A stretch of 64,000 nt of DNA from Novipirellula artificiosorum. Lineage in GTDB: Bacteria; Planctomycetota; Planctomycetia; Pirellulales; Pirellulaceae. Location of the stretch: NCBI RefSeq assembly GCF_007860135.1, contig NZ_SJPV01000012.1, positions 173,935 through 237,934 on the forward strand, read 5' to 3'. The notes below the pieces were generated by a model that saw only the letters and a list, made by a program, of their open reading frames with translations, was not told the origin of the DNA and made no database searches. How positions within the stretch are numbered: the first letter of the stretch is position 1; each line of letters begins with the position of its first letter. The position numbers and the translations under genes were made by a program. This document shows positions 9,112 through 17,625 of the stretch, piece after piece.

Positions 9112-10055
9112 GATTGAAACGACCGCAAAAGAATGCTGGTTTCAATGCTGCCGGCACGAAAGGTCCGCCCGCTGCGCAGATTATGGATCGCGATCACCGC
9201 CGGGCTAAATAAGAAAGGATCGACCTTGTAAAAGTCGTAATCGTAAGCTTTGAAAATCTCGGCGAAGGGGCGGCCGTGATCCGAGGAGTGGCTACTTGGG
9301 ACTGCGTTCGCGACCGCATTAACAGCATCATCATCGTGATCGACCCACAACGTGACCGTTGCTCCGTAGAGGATCGCGTCGTTGGTGCGTCCAATCCCTG
9401 TCACCGTATCGCTTGGCCTTGCTGGCGGCGGAAGCGGTGCATGGCCGGTCGCTGAAACAACGCTCCGCACGTCAAATTCCAACGCATGTAGTTTATGTAG
9501 CGCCGTTTCAATCGATCGAGCGACGACTTGCACGCTGCCCGCGATCGAAGTGCTCGGCGCGATCGCGATTTGCACGTTAGCGGCCGGGACTCCACAATCC
9601 TTGGCGATCAATCCGACTGCGGACGTCGTCAACATCTTGTCGGACTCGAGCACCCCCACCACCTGATCGGCGGTCTCGATCAACTGCAAATCGACAAGCA
9701 TCGGCTCGCGTCCACGGGCCGCACGCATCGGACCACTTCCCATTGCAAAAAAGTCATCGGTCGCCACAGGCCACCCGGCGTACTGACATGCCAAACCGGC
9801 GCCAATCGGATGGTCGGTTTGAACAAAGATCGCGTTGGGACTGGCGAACGTAGCGGAATCAGCCGGTACGATCACCACGTCCGCAAGGTCGCCCAGGCAC
9901 AACCGCGCCAAACCGATTCCTGCGGCCAACGATCCAGCCGTATGGATCCCTGCGTCCAACACGGACGCTCCCGCAACCGTCGAAGCCATCATCCGCTGCC
10001 TCGCGGCGTTGCGGCAAAGGTGGTCAAAAAGTTTGCAGGCGAGTAAATTGAACAT
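9108..10055 (-). CDS. mch: Methenyltetrahydromethanopterin cyclohydrolase
   Basis: About 315 residues from the ATG at 10055, the usual length of Mch (EC 3.5.4.27). It interconverts methenyl- and formyl-tetrahydromethanopterin in the cytoplasm during formaldehyde oxidation. Family signatures are the glycine-rich HTAGSLAAGIGLARLCLGDL, ESDKMLTTSAV, GRTNDAILYG and FYKVDPFLFSPA. Bacteria with this archaeal-type C1 pathway are mainly methylotrophs and Planctomycetes, which helps place the organism. It is first in an operon with the ATP-grasp and OleC-like genes. Confidence 0.9.
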   Translation of the reverse strand: MFNLLACKLFDHLCRNAARQRMMASTVAGASVLDAGIHTAGSLAAGIGLARLCLGDLADVVIVPADSATFASPNAIFVQTDHPIGAGLACQYAGWPVATDDFFAMGSGPMRAARGREPMLVDLQLIETADQVVGVLESDKMLTTSAVGLIAKDCGVPAANVQIAIAPSTSIAGSVQVVARSIETALHKLHALEFDVRSVVSATGHAPLPPPARPSDTVTGIGRTNDAILYGATVTLWVDHDDDAVNAVANAVPSSHSSDHGRPFAEIFKAYDYDFYKVDPFLFSPAVIAIHNLRSGRTFRAGSIETSILLRSFQS

Positions 10056-10254
10056 AGGCAAATGGTCGCCGAGGGAAGTCCGGTTGTCCAGCCGACCGAA
10101 ATGCTTACCCCTGCCCAAAAACGCAAATATCGATCATCTTGAGGGGCCGGCGAAGTCACACGGCTTTGGACCACCGGCAAGATTCCGTAATCCCCAATCC
10201 CGACGTATTGGCGGTTTTCGACTACGTTTTTACGACTATCCCCATTATCCTCTC

Positions 10255-10839
10255 ATGCCGTTAAGCATCGTTCATTATCCGCATCCCACACTGCGGTACC
10301 GCAGCAAACCCATTCGTCGCGTTGACCAAGCTCTGCGGGGAATCGCGGACGAGATGCTTGATTTGATGTACCAGTTCAACGGGGTTGGTTTGGCGGCCAA
10401 TCAAGTGGACTTGCCGCTGCGTTTGTTCGTGGCCAATCCCGCTGGAAAACGTGACGAGGGGGAAGAGCTAATCCTCGTCAATCCCGAACTGCAAATGCCG
10501 CGTGGCAACGAATCCGACCAAGAGGGCTGTTTGAGTCTCCCCGGGTTGTACGGGCAGGTGAAACGCCCCAAAGCCATTCGTGTCAGTGCCTATGACTTAA
10601 AGGGGAACTCGATCGAACGCAGTGTCGATGGATTCTTGGCTCGAGTGCTGATGCATGAGAACGACCACCTCGACGGAGTGTTGTTCTTTGACCGGATGAC
10701 CGACGAAGCGAGGCGGGAGCTGATCGACCCACTCGCAGAATTTGAAACCGATTTTCGCTCGCGACAATCAACCGGCGAAATTCCCACGGACGAAGACTTG
10801 ATCGGCCGATTGGATGAATGGACCGAGCGATATGCCTAA
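10255..10839 (+). CDS. def: Peptide deformylase
   Basis: A 194-residue enzyme that removes the N-formyl group from nascent proteins. All three family motifs are present: GVGLAANQ (residues 43-50), EGCLSLPG (90-97, with metal ligand Cys92) and HENDH (134-138, metal ligands His134 and His138, catalytic Glu135). The ATG at 10255 is chosen because it starts just before the conserved IVHYPHPTLR. The 3' end overlaps fmt by 8 bp, the classical def-fmt pairing. A C-terminal extension of about 30 residues follows the core. Confidence 0.95.
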   Translation: MPLSIVHYPHPTLRYRSKPIRRVDQALRGIADEMLDLMYQFNGVGLAANQVDLPLRLFVANPAGKRDEGEELILVNPELQMPRGNESDQEGCLSLPGLYGQVKRPKAIRVSAYDLKGNSIERSVDGFLARVLMHENDHLDGVLFFDRMTDEARRELIDPLAEFETDFRSRQSTGEIPTDEDLIGRLDEWTERYA

Positions 10840-11815
10840 GGATTTAAGCCAACCAGCGGAGTCGAAGCTGCGGATGATCATGATGGGCACCGGCCCGTTC
10901 GCGATCCCTTCGTTCGATGCACTTCGCCAAGCAGGTCACGCCATCGAGTTGGTGGTCACTCGGCCGCAGCCAGCGATGAAAAGCCGAAAAAAAACTCCCC
11001 CTTCGCCTGTTCGAGATTGGGCAGCCGAACATCAATTCGACTTGTTCGACCCCGCCAGCATCAATGACGATGCAGCGATCGAACACCTGCGCGCGGTATC
11101 GGCCGATTTGCTGGTCGTTTGCGACTATGGGCAAATTCTCAAGCCGTCAGCCTTGTCCACTGCATCGCTCGGTGGCATCAATTTGCATGGATCCTTGTTG
11201 CCCGCTTACCGAGGCGCCGCTCCGGTTCAACGCTCCATGCTCAGCGGTGATTCGGTGACTGGCGTTTCGGTCATTCATATGACACCCAAACTTGACGGTG
11301 GCCCGATCATTGCGACTCGCGAAACCATGATCGCAGACCACGAAACCGCAGGCGAATTGGAGGACCGATTGTCACGGATGGGGGTGGAAGCAACGAACGA
11401 AGCGGTCAATCAATTGATCCATTGGGATCGCGATAGCGAAATCGGAGTGGTTCAAGATCCCGCCTTTGCGACCCGTGCACCGCGATTGTCAAAAGCGGAG
11501 GGCGAAATCGATTGGAGCCAAACCGCGAGATTGATCGACTGTCACGTGCGTGGCATGCAACCCTGGCCGGTCGGTTACACCTTCGTTCGCGTCGAAGGAA
11601 AGGACGATCCGGTTCGCTTGGCGATTAAGCAAGTTCAAATGGTTGGCGAAGTCCCCTCGGACGTTCCCCCCGGGACGATCACCATCGATGGCGGATTGAA
11701 GATTGCTGCGCAAGATCGTTGGATCCAGATCGTGAAATTGCAACCTGCAGGAAAGCGAGAAATGGCGGCCGACGAATTTCTCCGAGGTCACCATCCAATC
11801 GCCATTGCGCATTGA
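10832..11815 (+). CDS. fmt: Methionyl-tRNA formyltransferase
   Basis: About 327 residues. It formylates initiator Met-tRNA using 10-formyl-tetrahydrofolate. The N-terminal Rossmann-like domain carries MIMMGTGPFAIPSFDAL, and the active site INLHGSLLPAYRGAAPVQ contains the catalytic Asn117/His119 pair and the SLLP motif. TPKLDGGPII supplies the conserved Asp. The C-terminal tRNA-binding domain begins near residue 220. The ATG at 10832 overlaps the end of def, so the two are translated together. A longer start at 10814 is possible but less likely. The gene ends convergently with queE. Confidence 0.93.
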   Translation: MPKDLSQPAESKLRMIMMGTGPFAIPSFDALRQAGHAIELVVTRPQPAMKSRKKTPPSPVRDWAAEHQFDLFDPASINDDAAIEHLRAVSADLLVVCDYGQILKPSALSTASLGGINLHGSLLPAYRGAAPVQRSMLSGDSVTGVSVIHMTPKLDGGPIIATRETMIADHETAGELEDRLSRMGVEATNEAVNQLIHWDRDSEIGVVQDPAFATRAPRLSKAEGEIDWSQTARLIDCHVRGMQPWPVGYTFVRVEGKDDPVRLAIKQVQMVGEVPSDVPPGTITIDGGLKIAAQDRWIQIVKLQPAGKREMAADEFLRGHHPIAIAH

Positions 11816-11980
11816 GCCGTTGCTACGGCTTTCTCTTTACCCTCCCGCTCGCGGAGGCCGTGAATAGAGTTCCGCAAATTATAAATCGAACGTCCCACGT
11901 GGTCAAAGAGGGTGGCCATGGGCTGAGCGCAGCGATGCCCATGGATCACCGAATCATCCGGGCGAACGAATCCTCGCGAA

Positions 11981-12673
11981 TCACGTGCCGCGACGATTGC
12001 CGTACCAGCGGATATGCATTCGATCGCAGTAATGGAAGCCTCGTGATTGAGTCCATGGACGCAACCAAGCCGCCGATTCATCAATCTCGTGGACTGCCAT
12101 CCCTTGCGGCATCACCCAAACCTTTTCCGCCGCAGCTTGAAGCGATTCGACCACCTCCAGTAATTCGTTTTGATCCTCCTCGCAATCCACGACGAACTTA
12201 AGTTGAAAGTCTTCACTGCGCTCGATCAGCCGCCGCATGACCTCGATCGGCATCCGCCGTTGCTCGTGCCGTTCGCTCCAACGAGCATGCTTGATCGCAT
12301 CGGGCGCACTGCTGCGAAATTTCGGGCTGATCGACAGCAGGTCGCATTCGACTTCTCGGTCAATCGTTCCCGCGGTTTCAATCGTGACATGATGGCCCGA
12401 GGCCCGCAGTGCGACCGACAAATCAACGGATTCGGGGTGCAGCAGAGGCTCACCACCGGTGAACACGACGTGCTCCAGTCCCACTTCGGCTGCTTCTTGC
12501 ACAAGCGACTCCACCGATCGACGCTCACCTTCGGGATTCCACGATGCATAGGGGGTGTCGCAAAACCAACAACGCAAATTGCAGCCGCTGGTACGAATAA
12601 AGAAGCTGGGGGTGCCGGTTAACATCCCCTCACCTTGACGGCTCGTGAACGTTTCGGAGATGCGCAGCGCCAC
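11981..12673 (-). CDS. queE: 7-carboxy-7-deazaguanine synthase (QueE-like radical SAM enzyme)
   Basis: A radical SAM protein with the CX3CX2C cluster motif CNLRCWFC, preceded by ISETFTSRQGEGMLTGTPSF and followed by DTPYASWNPEGE and VVFTGGEPLLHPE, all typical of QueE. It converts carboxytetrahydropterin to 7-carboxy-7-deazaguanine in queuosine precursor synthesis. The start is uncertain. There is no ATG; TTG codons at 12802 and 12748 would extend into queF, while GTG at 12673 places the conserved domain at the N-terminus and leaves a divergent promoter gap. I chose the GTG start. queF is divergent next door. Confidence 0.85.
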   Translation of the reverse strand: MALRISETFTSRQGEGMLTGTPSFFIRTSGCNLRCWFCDTPYASWNPEGERRSVESLVQEAAEVGLEHVVFTGGEPLLHPESVDLSVALRASGHHVTIETAGTIDREVECDLLSISPKFRSSAPDAIKHARWSERHEQRRMPIEVMRRLIERSEDFQLKFVVDCEEDQNELLEVVESLQAAAEKVWVMPQGMAVHEIDESAAWLRPWTQSRGFHYCDRMHIRWYGNRRGT

Positions 12674-12750
12674 AGCCTCGGCCGAGGTCCCCTTGGTCGA
12701 TGTTGCCGGAGCAGGTAAAAAATCAGAATTAGGAAGCGGAGAAATCAACT

Positions 12751-13116
12751 TTGAGCGAATCAGAAAATTTTGCGGGCATTTTGGAAGTCTTCGACAATCC
12801 AAGTCCCGCCCGGAACTATACCATCGAGCACCATTGCCCCGAGTTTACCTCGGTGTGCCCCAAAACGGGTCAGCCCGACTATGGGACGGTGGTCTTTACG
12901 TACGTACCCGACCAACGCTGCGTCGAGCTGAAAAGCTTGAAGATGTACTTACAGCGTTTTCGCAATGAAGGAATCTTCTACGAAGCGGTTACCAACCGAA
13001 TCATGGACGACTTTCTCGCCGTCGTAAAGCCGCGTCAGGCGAAAATCGAGACCCGCTGGACGCCGCGCGGTGGGCTCTGCAGCAACATCACGGTTGAGTA
13101 TCCTGAGCGAGATTGA
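12751..13116 (+). CDS. queF: NADPH-dependent preQ0 reductase, short type
   Basis: About 121 residues from a TTG start at 12751, supported by an AGGAAGCGGAG ribosome-binding stretch ending about 8 nt upstream; no ATG is available. It reduces 7-cyano-7-deazaguanine to preQ1. FTSVCPKTGQPD holds the nucleophile Cys36 and Asp43, and ELKSLKMYLQRFRNEGIFYE is the NADPH/substrate signature. Length fits the unimodular (B. subtilis-like) QueF. It is divergent from queE, consistent with a shared regulatory region between about 12674 and 12750. I saw no clear preQ1 riboswitch there. Confidence 0.93.
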   Translation: MSESENFAGILEVFDNPSPARNYTIEHHCPEFTSVCPKTGQPDYGTVVFTYVPDQRCVELKSLKMYLQRFRNEGIFYEAVTNRIMDDFLAVVKPRQAKIETRWTPRGGLCSNITVEYPERD

Positions 13117-13205
13117 CAGATTTTTTCCGCCTTGGAGAGCAATTTCGGGCCGGTCGTGCCGTACGAAGTTGCTTCCGCATTCCTCTAACCTTTCCCAAAT
13201 CCACC

Positions 13206-14207
13206 ATGACCATTCCTGTTTTACTGAGCGGATTCGCTGACGAAGCGGCCAATGAAAAACAAGCCATCCAGCAATACTCCGCATTCGCTGCGCTCGGATT
13301 GAAGTATTACTCGATTCGTTTCATCGATGCAGGCGAAGGAATCAAAAACGTGATGGCACTCAGCGAATCGGAGATCGAGCACCTTGTCAAACTGCAGGGC
13401 GATTACGGATTGCAGGTCAGCAGCATCGGTTCACCAATCGGCAAAGTCAAACTGAAGGATATCGACGACGGCACCAGCAACAAGTACGTTCCGTTCGAGG
13501 AGTATCTGAAGTCAGACGTCCAAACCGCGTGTGATCGTGCCGAAGCGTTTGGGGCCAAGTTGATCCGAGGGTTCGCATTCTATCATCCCAAGGGAACGAA
13601 ACCCGAAGATCATATCGACCAAGTCGCAGATCAATTAGGACAAATCGCCGAGGTCTGTGACCAACGCGGGTTGACATTCGGTCTCGAAGTCGAGGCCAAC
13701 TTGGTAGGCCAAACAGGCCCCTTGCTTGAGGCGATCGCCACGAAAGTCAACCATCCCGCGATGCTGACGATTTTTGACGGAGCAAACATCGTCACGCAAG
13801 GCTTTACACCGGACGAGACCTACGGTCAGTATTTGGCGATGAAACCGAGTCTTGGATGGGTCCACATCAAGGACTACCACGACCCCTCGCCGACCGCTCG
13901 AATCGAACATGTCGATGAAGCGAGCCTGAGTAATTTTGTGCCCGCCGATCGTGGAGACAGTGGCCACGAAGCGATCCTCCGTGACATGAAGGACTTGCTG
14001 CCCGAGTTGAACCAACGAATGGTGTCACGTGGAGCCGCAGGGGTCTTCATGGATTTGGAACCCCATGTCAAAGGTGGAGGCCAGTTCGGCGGTTTCAGCG
14101 GCCCCGATGGTTTTGGCGTCGCACTTCGAGGCCTCTGCCGAGTTCTCGATTATGTCGGCATCCCGTACGAGCTGAGAAGTTTTGAGAACATCAAAGGCTG
14201 GGCGTAG
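13206..14207 (+). CDS. Sugar phosphate isomerase/epimerase-like TIM-barrel protein
   Basis: A 333-residue protein of the xylose isomerase-like/AP endonuclease 2 superfamily. It opens with LLSGFADEAANEKQAIQQYS and has the barrel signatures LTFGLEVEANLVGQTG, HPAMLTIFDGANI and WVHIKDYHDP, where Glu, Asp and His residues are the usual metal ligands. Such proteins isomerise or epimerise sugars or inositols in the cytoplasm; the substrate is unknown. The ATG at 13206 is the first after queF. No operon partner is evident downstream, where repeat DNA begins. Confidence 0.75.
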   Translation: MTIPVLLSGFADEAANEKQAIQQYSAFAALGLKYYSIRFIDAGEGIKNVMALSESEIEHLVKLQGDYGLQVSSIGSPIGKVKLKDIDDGTSNKYVPFEEYLKSDVQTACDRAEAFGAKLIRGFAFYHPKGTKPEDHIDQVADQLGQIAEVCDQRGLTFGLEVEANLVGQTGPLLEAIATKVNHPAMLTIFDGANIVTQGFTPDETYGQYLAMKPSLGWVHIKDYHDPSPTARIEHVDEASLSNFVPADRGDSGHEAILRDMKDLLPELNQRMVSRGAAGVFMDLEPHVKGGGQFGGFSGPDGFGVALRGLCRVLDYVGIPYELRSFENIKGWA

Positions 14208-14366
14208 CCAAGGGACCGCTTCCAAGTCGTTTCCGCTTCCCCCGCGAGACGGCAGAGGGACCATTGAGCGTTCAATAAGCGTCTGTGAATGATGGAACGC
14301 ACGCCTGCCGAATGGCATGGGTACCTCCACCTCTCCACTCTGGCTCCCTTCTCCCCCGATTTTCGG
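14208..14366. other. Intergenic, no gene recognised
   Basis: No coding sequence with plausible composition is visible between the isomerase-like gene and the inverted-repeat element. Short GC-rich self-complementary stretches occur but nothing I can assign to a family. Confidence 0.4.
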
Positions 14367-14603
14367 AGGTCGTGCAGTTTTTAAGTTGTTGATTGAAAAA
14401 GACTTACAAGATTTACCTCTCTCTGGGAGAGGTCGAGCCTAAGCGAGGGAGAGGGAAAACGGGCTGCGATTACAACATGAAATTCCAGCACGGTTTCTAT
14501 ACCGGCCCTCCCCTTCGCTGCGCTCGACCCCTCCCGCTGCGCGGGCAGGGGTGGTTGGATACCTAAACACTTCAGCAGTCACAACTTAAAAACTGCACGA
14601 CCT
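14367..14603. mobile_element. 237-bp MITE-like element with perfect 23-bp inverted ends
   Basis: The element is bounded by aggtcgtgcagtttttaagt(tgt) at 14367-14389 and its exact reverse complement at 14581-14603. The interior carries the phrases acttacaagatttacctctc, gagggagagggaaaacgggc and ccctcccgctgcgcgggcag, which recur several times at 63.2-63.8 kb. It encodes no protein. Perfect ends and dispersed copies suggest a non-autonomous transposable element, though target-site duplications are not obvious. Confidence 0.8.
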
Positions 14604-14904
14604 CTTTCGGTGGGAGAAGGGTTGGGGATGAGTGGGTGGCGGCAGCGTGATCGCGACAAAAAGCCGGTCCGCAATCCGTGTGAGGGACACGTGAGGTGAT
14701 CTGCGTCGAACCCGGATTGTTGATGGATTCATGAAAACGCATCGTAAGCACTTTCCCGTGTTTGGTTTACAGCAGTGAGTCGAGAAACAGTCTGCGCACG
14801 TTGGTGCAACGGATTTAGCCAGCATTTCTTAACCGATGCCGCCTCAAACGCGCGTCTAACTTTGGAAATGGGATAAATCAAAGATAAAGACCATGGATAT
14901 GGTC

Positions 14905-15120
14905 AAAGATGACAGCCGGGCGTGACGGCGAAGCGAAACCCCCCGGAAACGTGTTCCTTCATCAAACCCTCGACCACGTGCGTGGTCGCAGCGGGTAGCC
15001 GGGGGTGAGAGCGAAGCGAAAACCCCCGGAAACGTGTTCCCTCATCAAACCCTCGACCACGACGTGGTCGCAGATTCCGGCGTGGTTCCGCGATGACCAC
15101 GACGTGGTCACTGCAACTGG
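14905..15120. repeat. Palindromic two-hairpin repeats (Family C), three degenerate units
   Basis: This stretch repeats a unit made of a ccggggg...cccccgg hairpin, a linker and a second palindrome. The clearest second palindrome is gaccacgacgtggtc (15055-15069), with related forms near 14978 and 15097. The same family recurs near 21.3, 23.0-23.3, 52.3-52.7, 54.3-54.7, 55.9-56.5 and 58.5-59.1 kb with different stem sequences. No gene is present. Confidence 0.75.
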
Positions 15121-15183
15121 GCACTCTCGAAGTTGGGTCTTCTCGAAGGGCGGTACACCAACTTGCACCACCAAAGCTCCAGT

Positions 15184-15314
15184 CTAGTGGACCGTCATGG
15201 TTAAAACTGCGAGTTGGGACGTAGTGGACTTCGCCAGAAGTCCCTAAGAACATTTGAGTTACGGATTTCTGGCGAAATCCACTACCCTAAAAGCTAATGC
15301 TGACGGTCCACTAG
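15184..15314. mobile_element. 131-bp MITE-like palindromic element
   Basis: Terminal inverted repeats ctagtggaccgtca (15184-15197) and tgacggtccactag (15301-15314) are perfectly complementary. A second inner pair, gtagtggacttcgccagaag around 15221 and its near complement at 15263-15285, makes a large hairpin. The right end overlaps the LolD-like gene, and the CTA within it provides that gene's TAG stop. I saw no other complete copy in the window. Confidence 0.75.
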
Positions 15315-15988
15315 AGCAATCGTCCGTCTTGCAACTCGCGGCGCTGCTGGAGTGCCGCCGCTAAGGTTTCGCTGTGAGTCACCGCAATCAGGATGACGCC
15401 ACTTTCACTTTGCAGTGACAACAACAACTCGGTCACCGCGTCCGCCGTTCGGCGGTCAAGGTTACCTGTCGGCTCGTCCGCCAAGATCAACGAGGGCTGC
15501 ATCACCAACGCCCGCGCGATCGCGACCCGCTCTCGTTCCCCACCCGATAACTCGCTCGGTAGATGACCGATCCGGTCCGACAATCCCACCGAATGCAATA
15601 AATGCTCGGCGCGAACAAAGGATTCCGACTTGGGCTTGCCATGGGCCAACGCCGGAATCAAGACGTTCTCAATCACCGTCAACTGCGGCAACAAATGATG
15701 GTCTTGAAACACAAACCCAATGTGCTCGTTGCGAAATGCCGCCAACTGTTTTGGCGAAAGCTGAAAAGGATCCTGCCCATCAATGTGCACCGATCCCTGA
15801 TCCGGATGGTCGAGGGTGCCGAGAATGTGCAGCAGCGTGCTTTTGCCACTACCGCTCGGGCCGACGATCGCTAACGATTCGCCAGCGGTTAAGTCGAGTG
15901 ACACGCCATCGAGGACACGCAGCGAATCGGCTGCGGTGGCGTAGGACTTGGAAACGTTTTCAACCTTCAACTGGCTTTCGTTACTCAT
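15311..15988 (-). CDS. LolD/MacB-like ABC transporter ATP-binding protein
   Basis: About 225 residues from the ATG at 15988; a TTG at 16000 is an alternative. Walker A GPSGSGKS, Q-loop FQDHHLLP, signature LSGGERERVAIARAL, Walker B LILADEPTGNLD and the switch His (VTHS) are all intact, so it should hydrolyse ATP. The family powers lipoprotein release (LolCDE) or MacB-type export. No permease gene is adjacent. The C-terminal ...LQDGRLL is close to the normal family end, but the stop codon lies inside a MITE-like terminal repeat, so a few residues may have been replaced. It is the last gene of a three-gene operon. Confidence 0.88.
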   Translation of the reverse strand: MSNESQLKVENVSKSYATAADSLRVLDGVSLDLTAGESLAIVGPSGSGKSTLLHILGTLDHPDQGSVHIDGQDPFQLSPKQLAAFRNEHIGFVFQDHHLLPQLTVIENVLIPALAHGKPKSESFVRAEHLLHSVGLSDRIGHLPSELSGGERERVAIARALVMQPSLILADEPTGNLDRRTADAVTELLLSLQSESGVILIAVTHSETLAAALQQRRELQDGRLL

Positions 15989-15992
15989 CTGC

Positions 15993-16940
15993 CTATCCAA
16001 TCATCTCACATAGCGAAAGGGTCGCGAGTCCATAAAACGTGTACTCCACATCCGTCACGTCATCAAGCACCAACCCCACAAAACCGCCGCGATCGCGCTG
16101 CATCGACGTTGCGTAGCGACGGATCGCAGCGACGTCGATGGCCGACGCCGCGTCCAGATCCGTCAGCGTCAACAATCCGGTGAAGGAACTGAGCAAATCA
16201 GCGAACGGGATCCGCGTGTTCGCCGTCATGCCTCCCTCCTCTGACTGCATGTCCGATAAAAACTCGATTGTTGCCGTGTGGTCAAACGCATCAAGCTGAC
16301 GCAGCGTCTTCAAGGTTCCGATTGCTGCCGCCGTCGGATTGACTCCCGCCCGTTTGGCGGCGCGGATCTCTAAAAAGCCACCCTCTTGATGCGACTGAGA
16401 GGCAAGGAAACGTAAAATGCCATCAACATCCTGGACAGGAATTTCAATCAATTCGTGACACAACAGCGATAAGAACGTTTGGTAGGTGCTGCCAGCGCGG
16501 CCTTCGGGTGTTTTGGCAAATCCGCCGTCATCGGTTCGTAACGTCGCCAGCAGTCCGGCGATGTTGCTCCGCCACGTTGCATCCGCGTCATCAATCACCA
16601 CGACGCCGGCAGCCAATTCGCAAATGGCGGCGCCAAAAACGAGCGAGATCAAATCGACAATCGATTCGCGGGCCTGCATCCGGCTACGTAGAAACGCCGC
16701 AGCGCTGCCGGCGACGTCATGATCCAATGCCCCCAAAATCCAGAGCCCACGGAGTGCAAACGCGGTGTAATAGGGATCGCTTTCCCCTTCACGACCAGCG
16801 AACCCGCCATCGGGCCGCTGCTGAGCGACCAACCAATCGGCATGCCGGTCACGCAAACTCGCCGGTAACTTCGGCGCACCGAGCGCAAGTCGAAACGTCA
16901 ATTCCTGCAAATAGCTCAGTGTTGGCTCGCAATCGCTCAC
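15993..16940 (-). CDS. Prenyltransferase/squalene-oxidase repeat protein
   Basis: A 315-residue all-helical protein with repeated QxxxGGF-type motifs: QRPDGGFAGR, TDDGGFAKTPEGR, QSHQEGGF, QSEEGGM and QRDRGGFVG. These mark the alpha/alpha-toroid of protein prenyltransferase beta subunits and terpene cyclases. Prokaryotic relatives are mostly uncharacterised; lipid cyclisation or a structural role is possible. The GTG start at 16940 overlaps the thioredoxin-like stop as GTGA, and the LolD-like start follows 4 bp after its stop, so the three are one operon. Confidence 0.75.
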   Translation of the reverse strand: MSDCEPTLSYLQELTFRLALGAPKLPASLRDRHADWLVAQQRPDGGFAGREGESDPYYTAFALRGLWILGALDHDVAGSAAAFLRSRMQARESIVDLISLVFGAAICELAAGVVVIDDADATWRSNIAGLLATLRTDDGGFAKTPEGRAGSTYQTFLSLLCHELIEIPVQDVDGILRFLASQSHQEGGFLEIRAAKRAGVNPTAAAIGTLKTLRQLDAFDHTATIEFLSDMQSEEGGMTANTRIPFADLLSSFTGLLTLTDLDAASAIDVAAIRRYATSMQRDRGGFVGLVLDDVTDVEYTFYGLATLSLCEMIG

Positions 16941-17545
16941 GCGGTCCCTTGAGGATTGAAGTACTCAGGTTCGTTCCCTTGCTTCCACTTGATGTTGCAC
17001 CCGATCGACGGTGTCTGCTTTTCGCTCGGCCAATCGCCGGCCAAGACCGCATCGATTGCCGCCCGCAGATCCACCCCGGTCACAGGAATGTCGGTCTTCG
17101 GTCGACTGGAGTCCAATTGACCGCGATAGGCCAATTTCATATCGCCCGCTTGCGATTCCGGTGCGAACAGAAAGAAGTCGGGAGTGCAAGCGGCATGGAA
17201 TCGCATCGCAACCGATTGGTCCTCGTCGTACAAGTAAGCAAACGAATAGCCCCGATCTGCCTTTTCTTGCTTCATCGCTGCCGGGGAATCTTCCGGATAG
17301 TTCGCGGCGTCGTTGCTGCTGATTCCGACCACGCCCACTCCCTTAGCCATGTATTCATCGCTGAGCAACCGGAGCTGTTCGGCAACATGCTTTACGAAAG
17401 GACAATGGTTGCACATGAAGATCACCAACAACGCTTTCGAATTCGAAAAATCCGCAAGCGAGACGGTTTGTCCGTCGCAATCCGGCAACTGAAAATCGGG
17501 GATCGAAGTCCCAAGCGGCAACATCGTACTGGCGGTTCGAACCAT
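16937..17545 (-). CDS. Thioredoxin-fold peroxiredoxin-like protein (AhpC/TSA family)
   Basis: About 202 residues from the ATG at 17545. The N-terminus LPLGTSIPDFQLPDCDGQTVSL is the usual redoxin entry, followed by VIFMCNHCPFVKHV, a CxxC active site in a thioredoxin fold. The C-terminal GCNIKWKQGNEPEYF is typical of the thioredoxin-family proteins annotated next to such CNHCPF motifs. No signal peptide is seen, so it is probably cytoplasmic and involved in thiol redox chemistry. It is first in the operon with the prenyltransferase-repeat and LolD-like genes. The functional link between the three is unknown. Confidence 0.8.
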   Translation of the reverse strand: MVRTASTMLPLGTSIPDFQLPDCDGQTVSLADFSNSKALLVIFMCNHCPFVKHVAEQLRLLSDEYMAKGVGVVGISSNDAANYPEDSPAAMKQEKADRGYSFAYLYDEDQSVAMRFHAACTPDFFLFAPESQAGDMKLAYRGQLDSSRPKTDIPVTGVDLRAAIDAVLAGDWPSEKQTPSIGCNIKWKQGNEPEYFNPQGTA

Positions 17546-17625
17546 GAAACTAGCCCTCGAATTCAAGGAAAATGTAAAAAAGATGTCAGATGTCAGGGGT
17601 CAGGGGTCAGATTTTTGTTTTCCTT

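Noticed and set aside
11719..12201. 160-residue plus-strand frame between fmt and queE
   Set aside because: It overlaps both genes and lacks coding features; the fmt and queE motifs account for the region.
12674..12750. preQ1 riboswitch before queF
   Set aside because: I could not find the short hairpin plus A-rich tail with a ribosome-binding overlap expected for that class.
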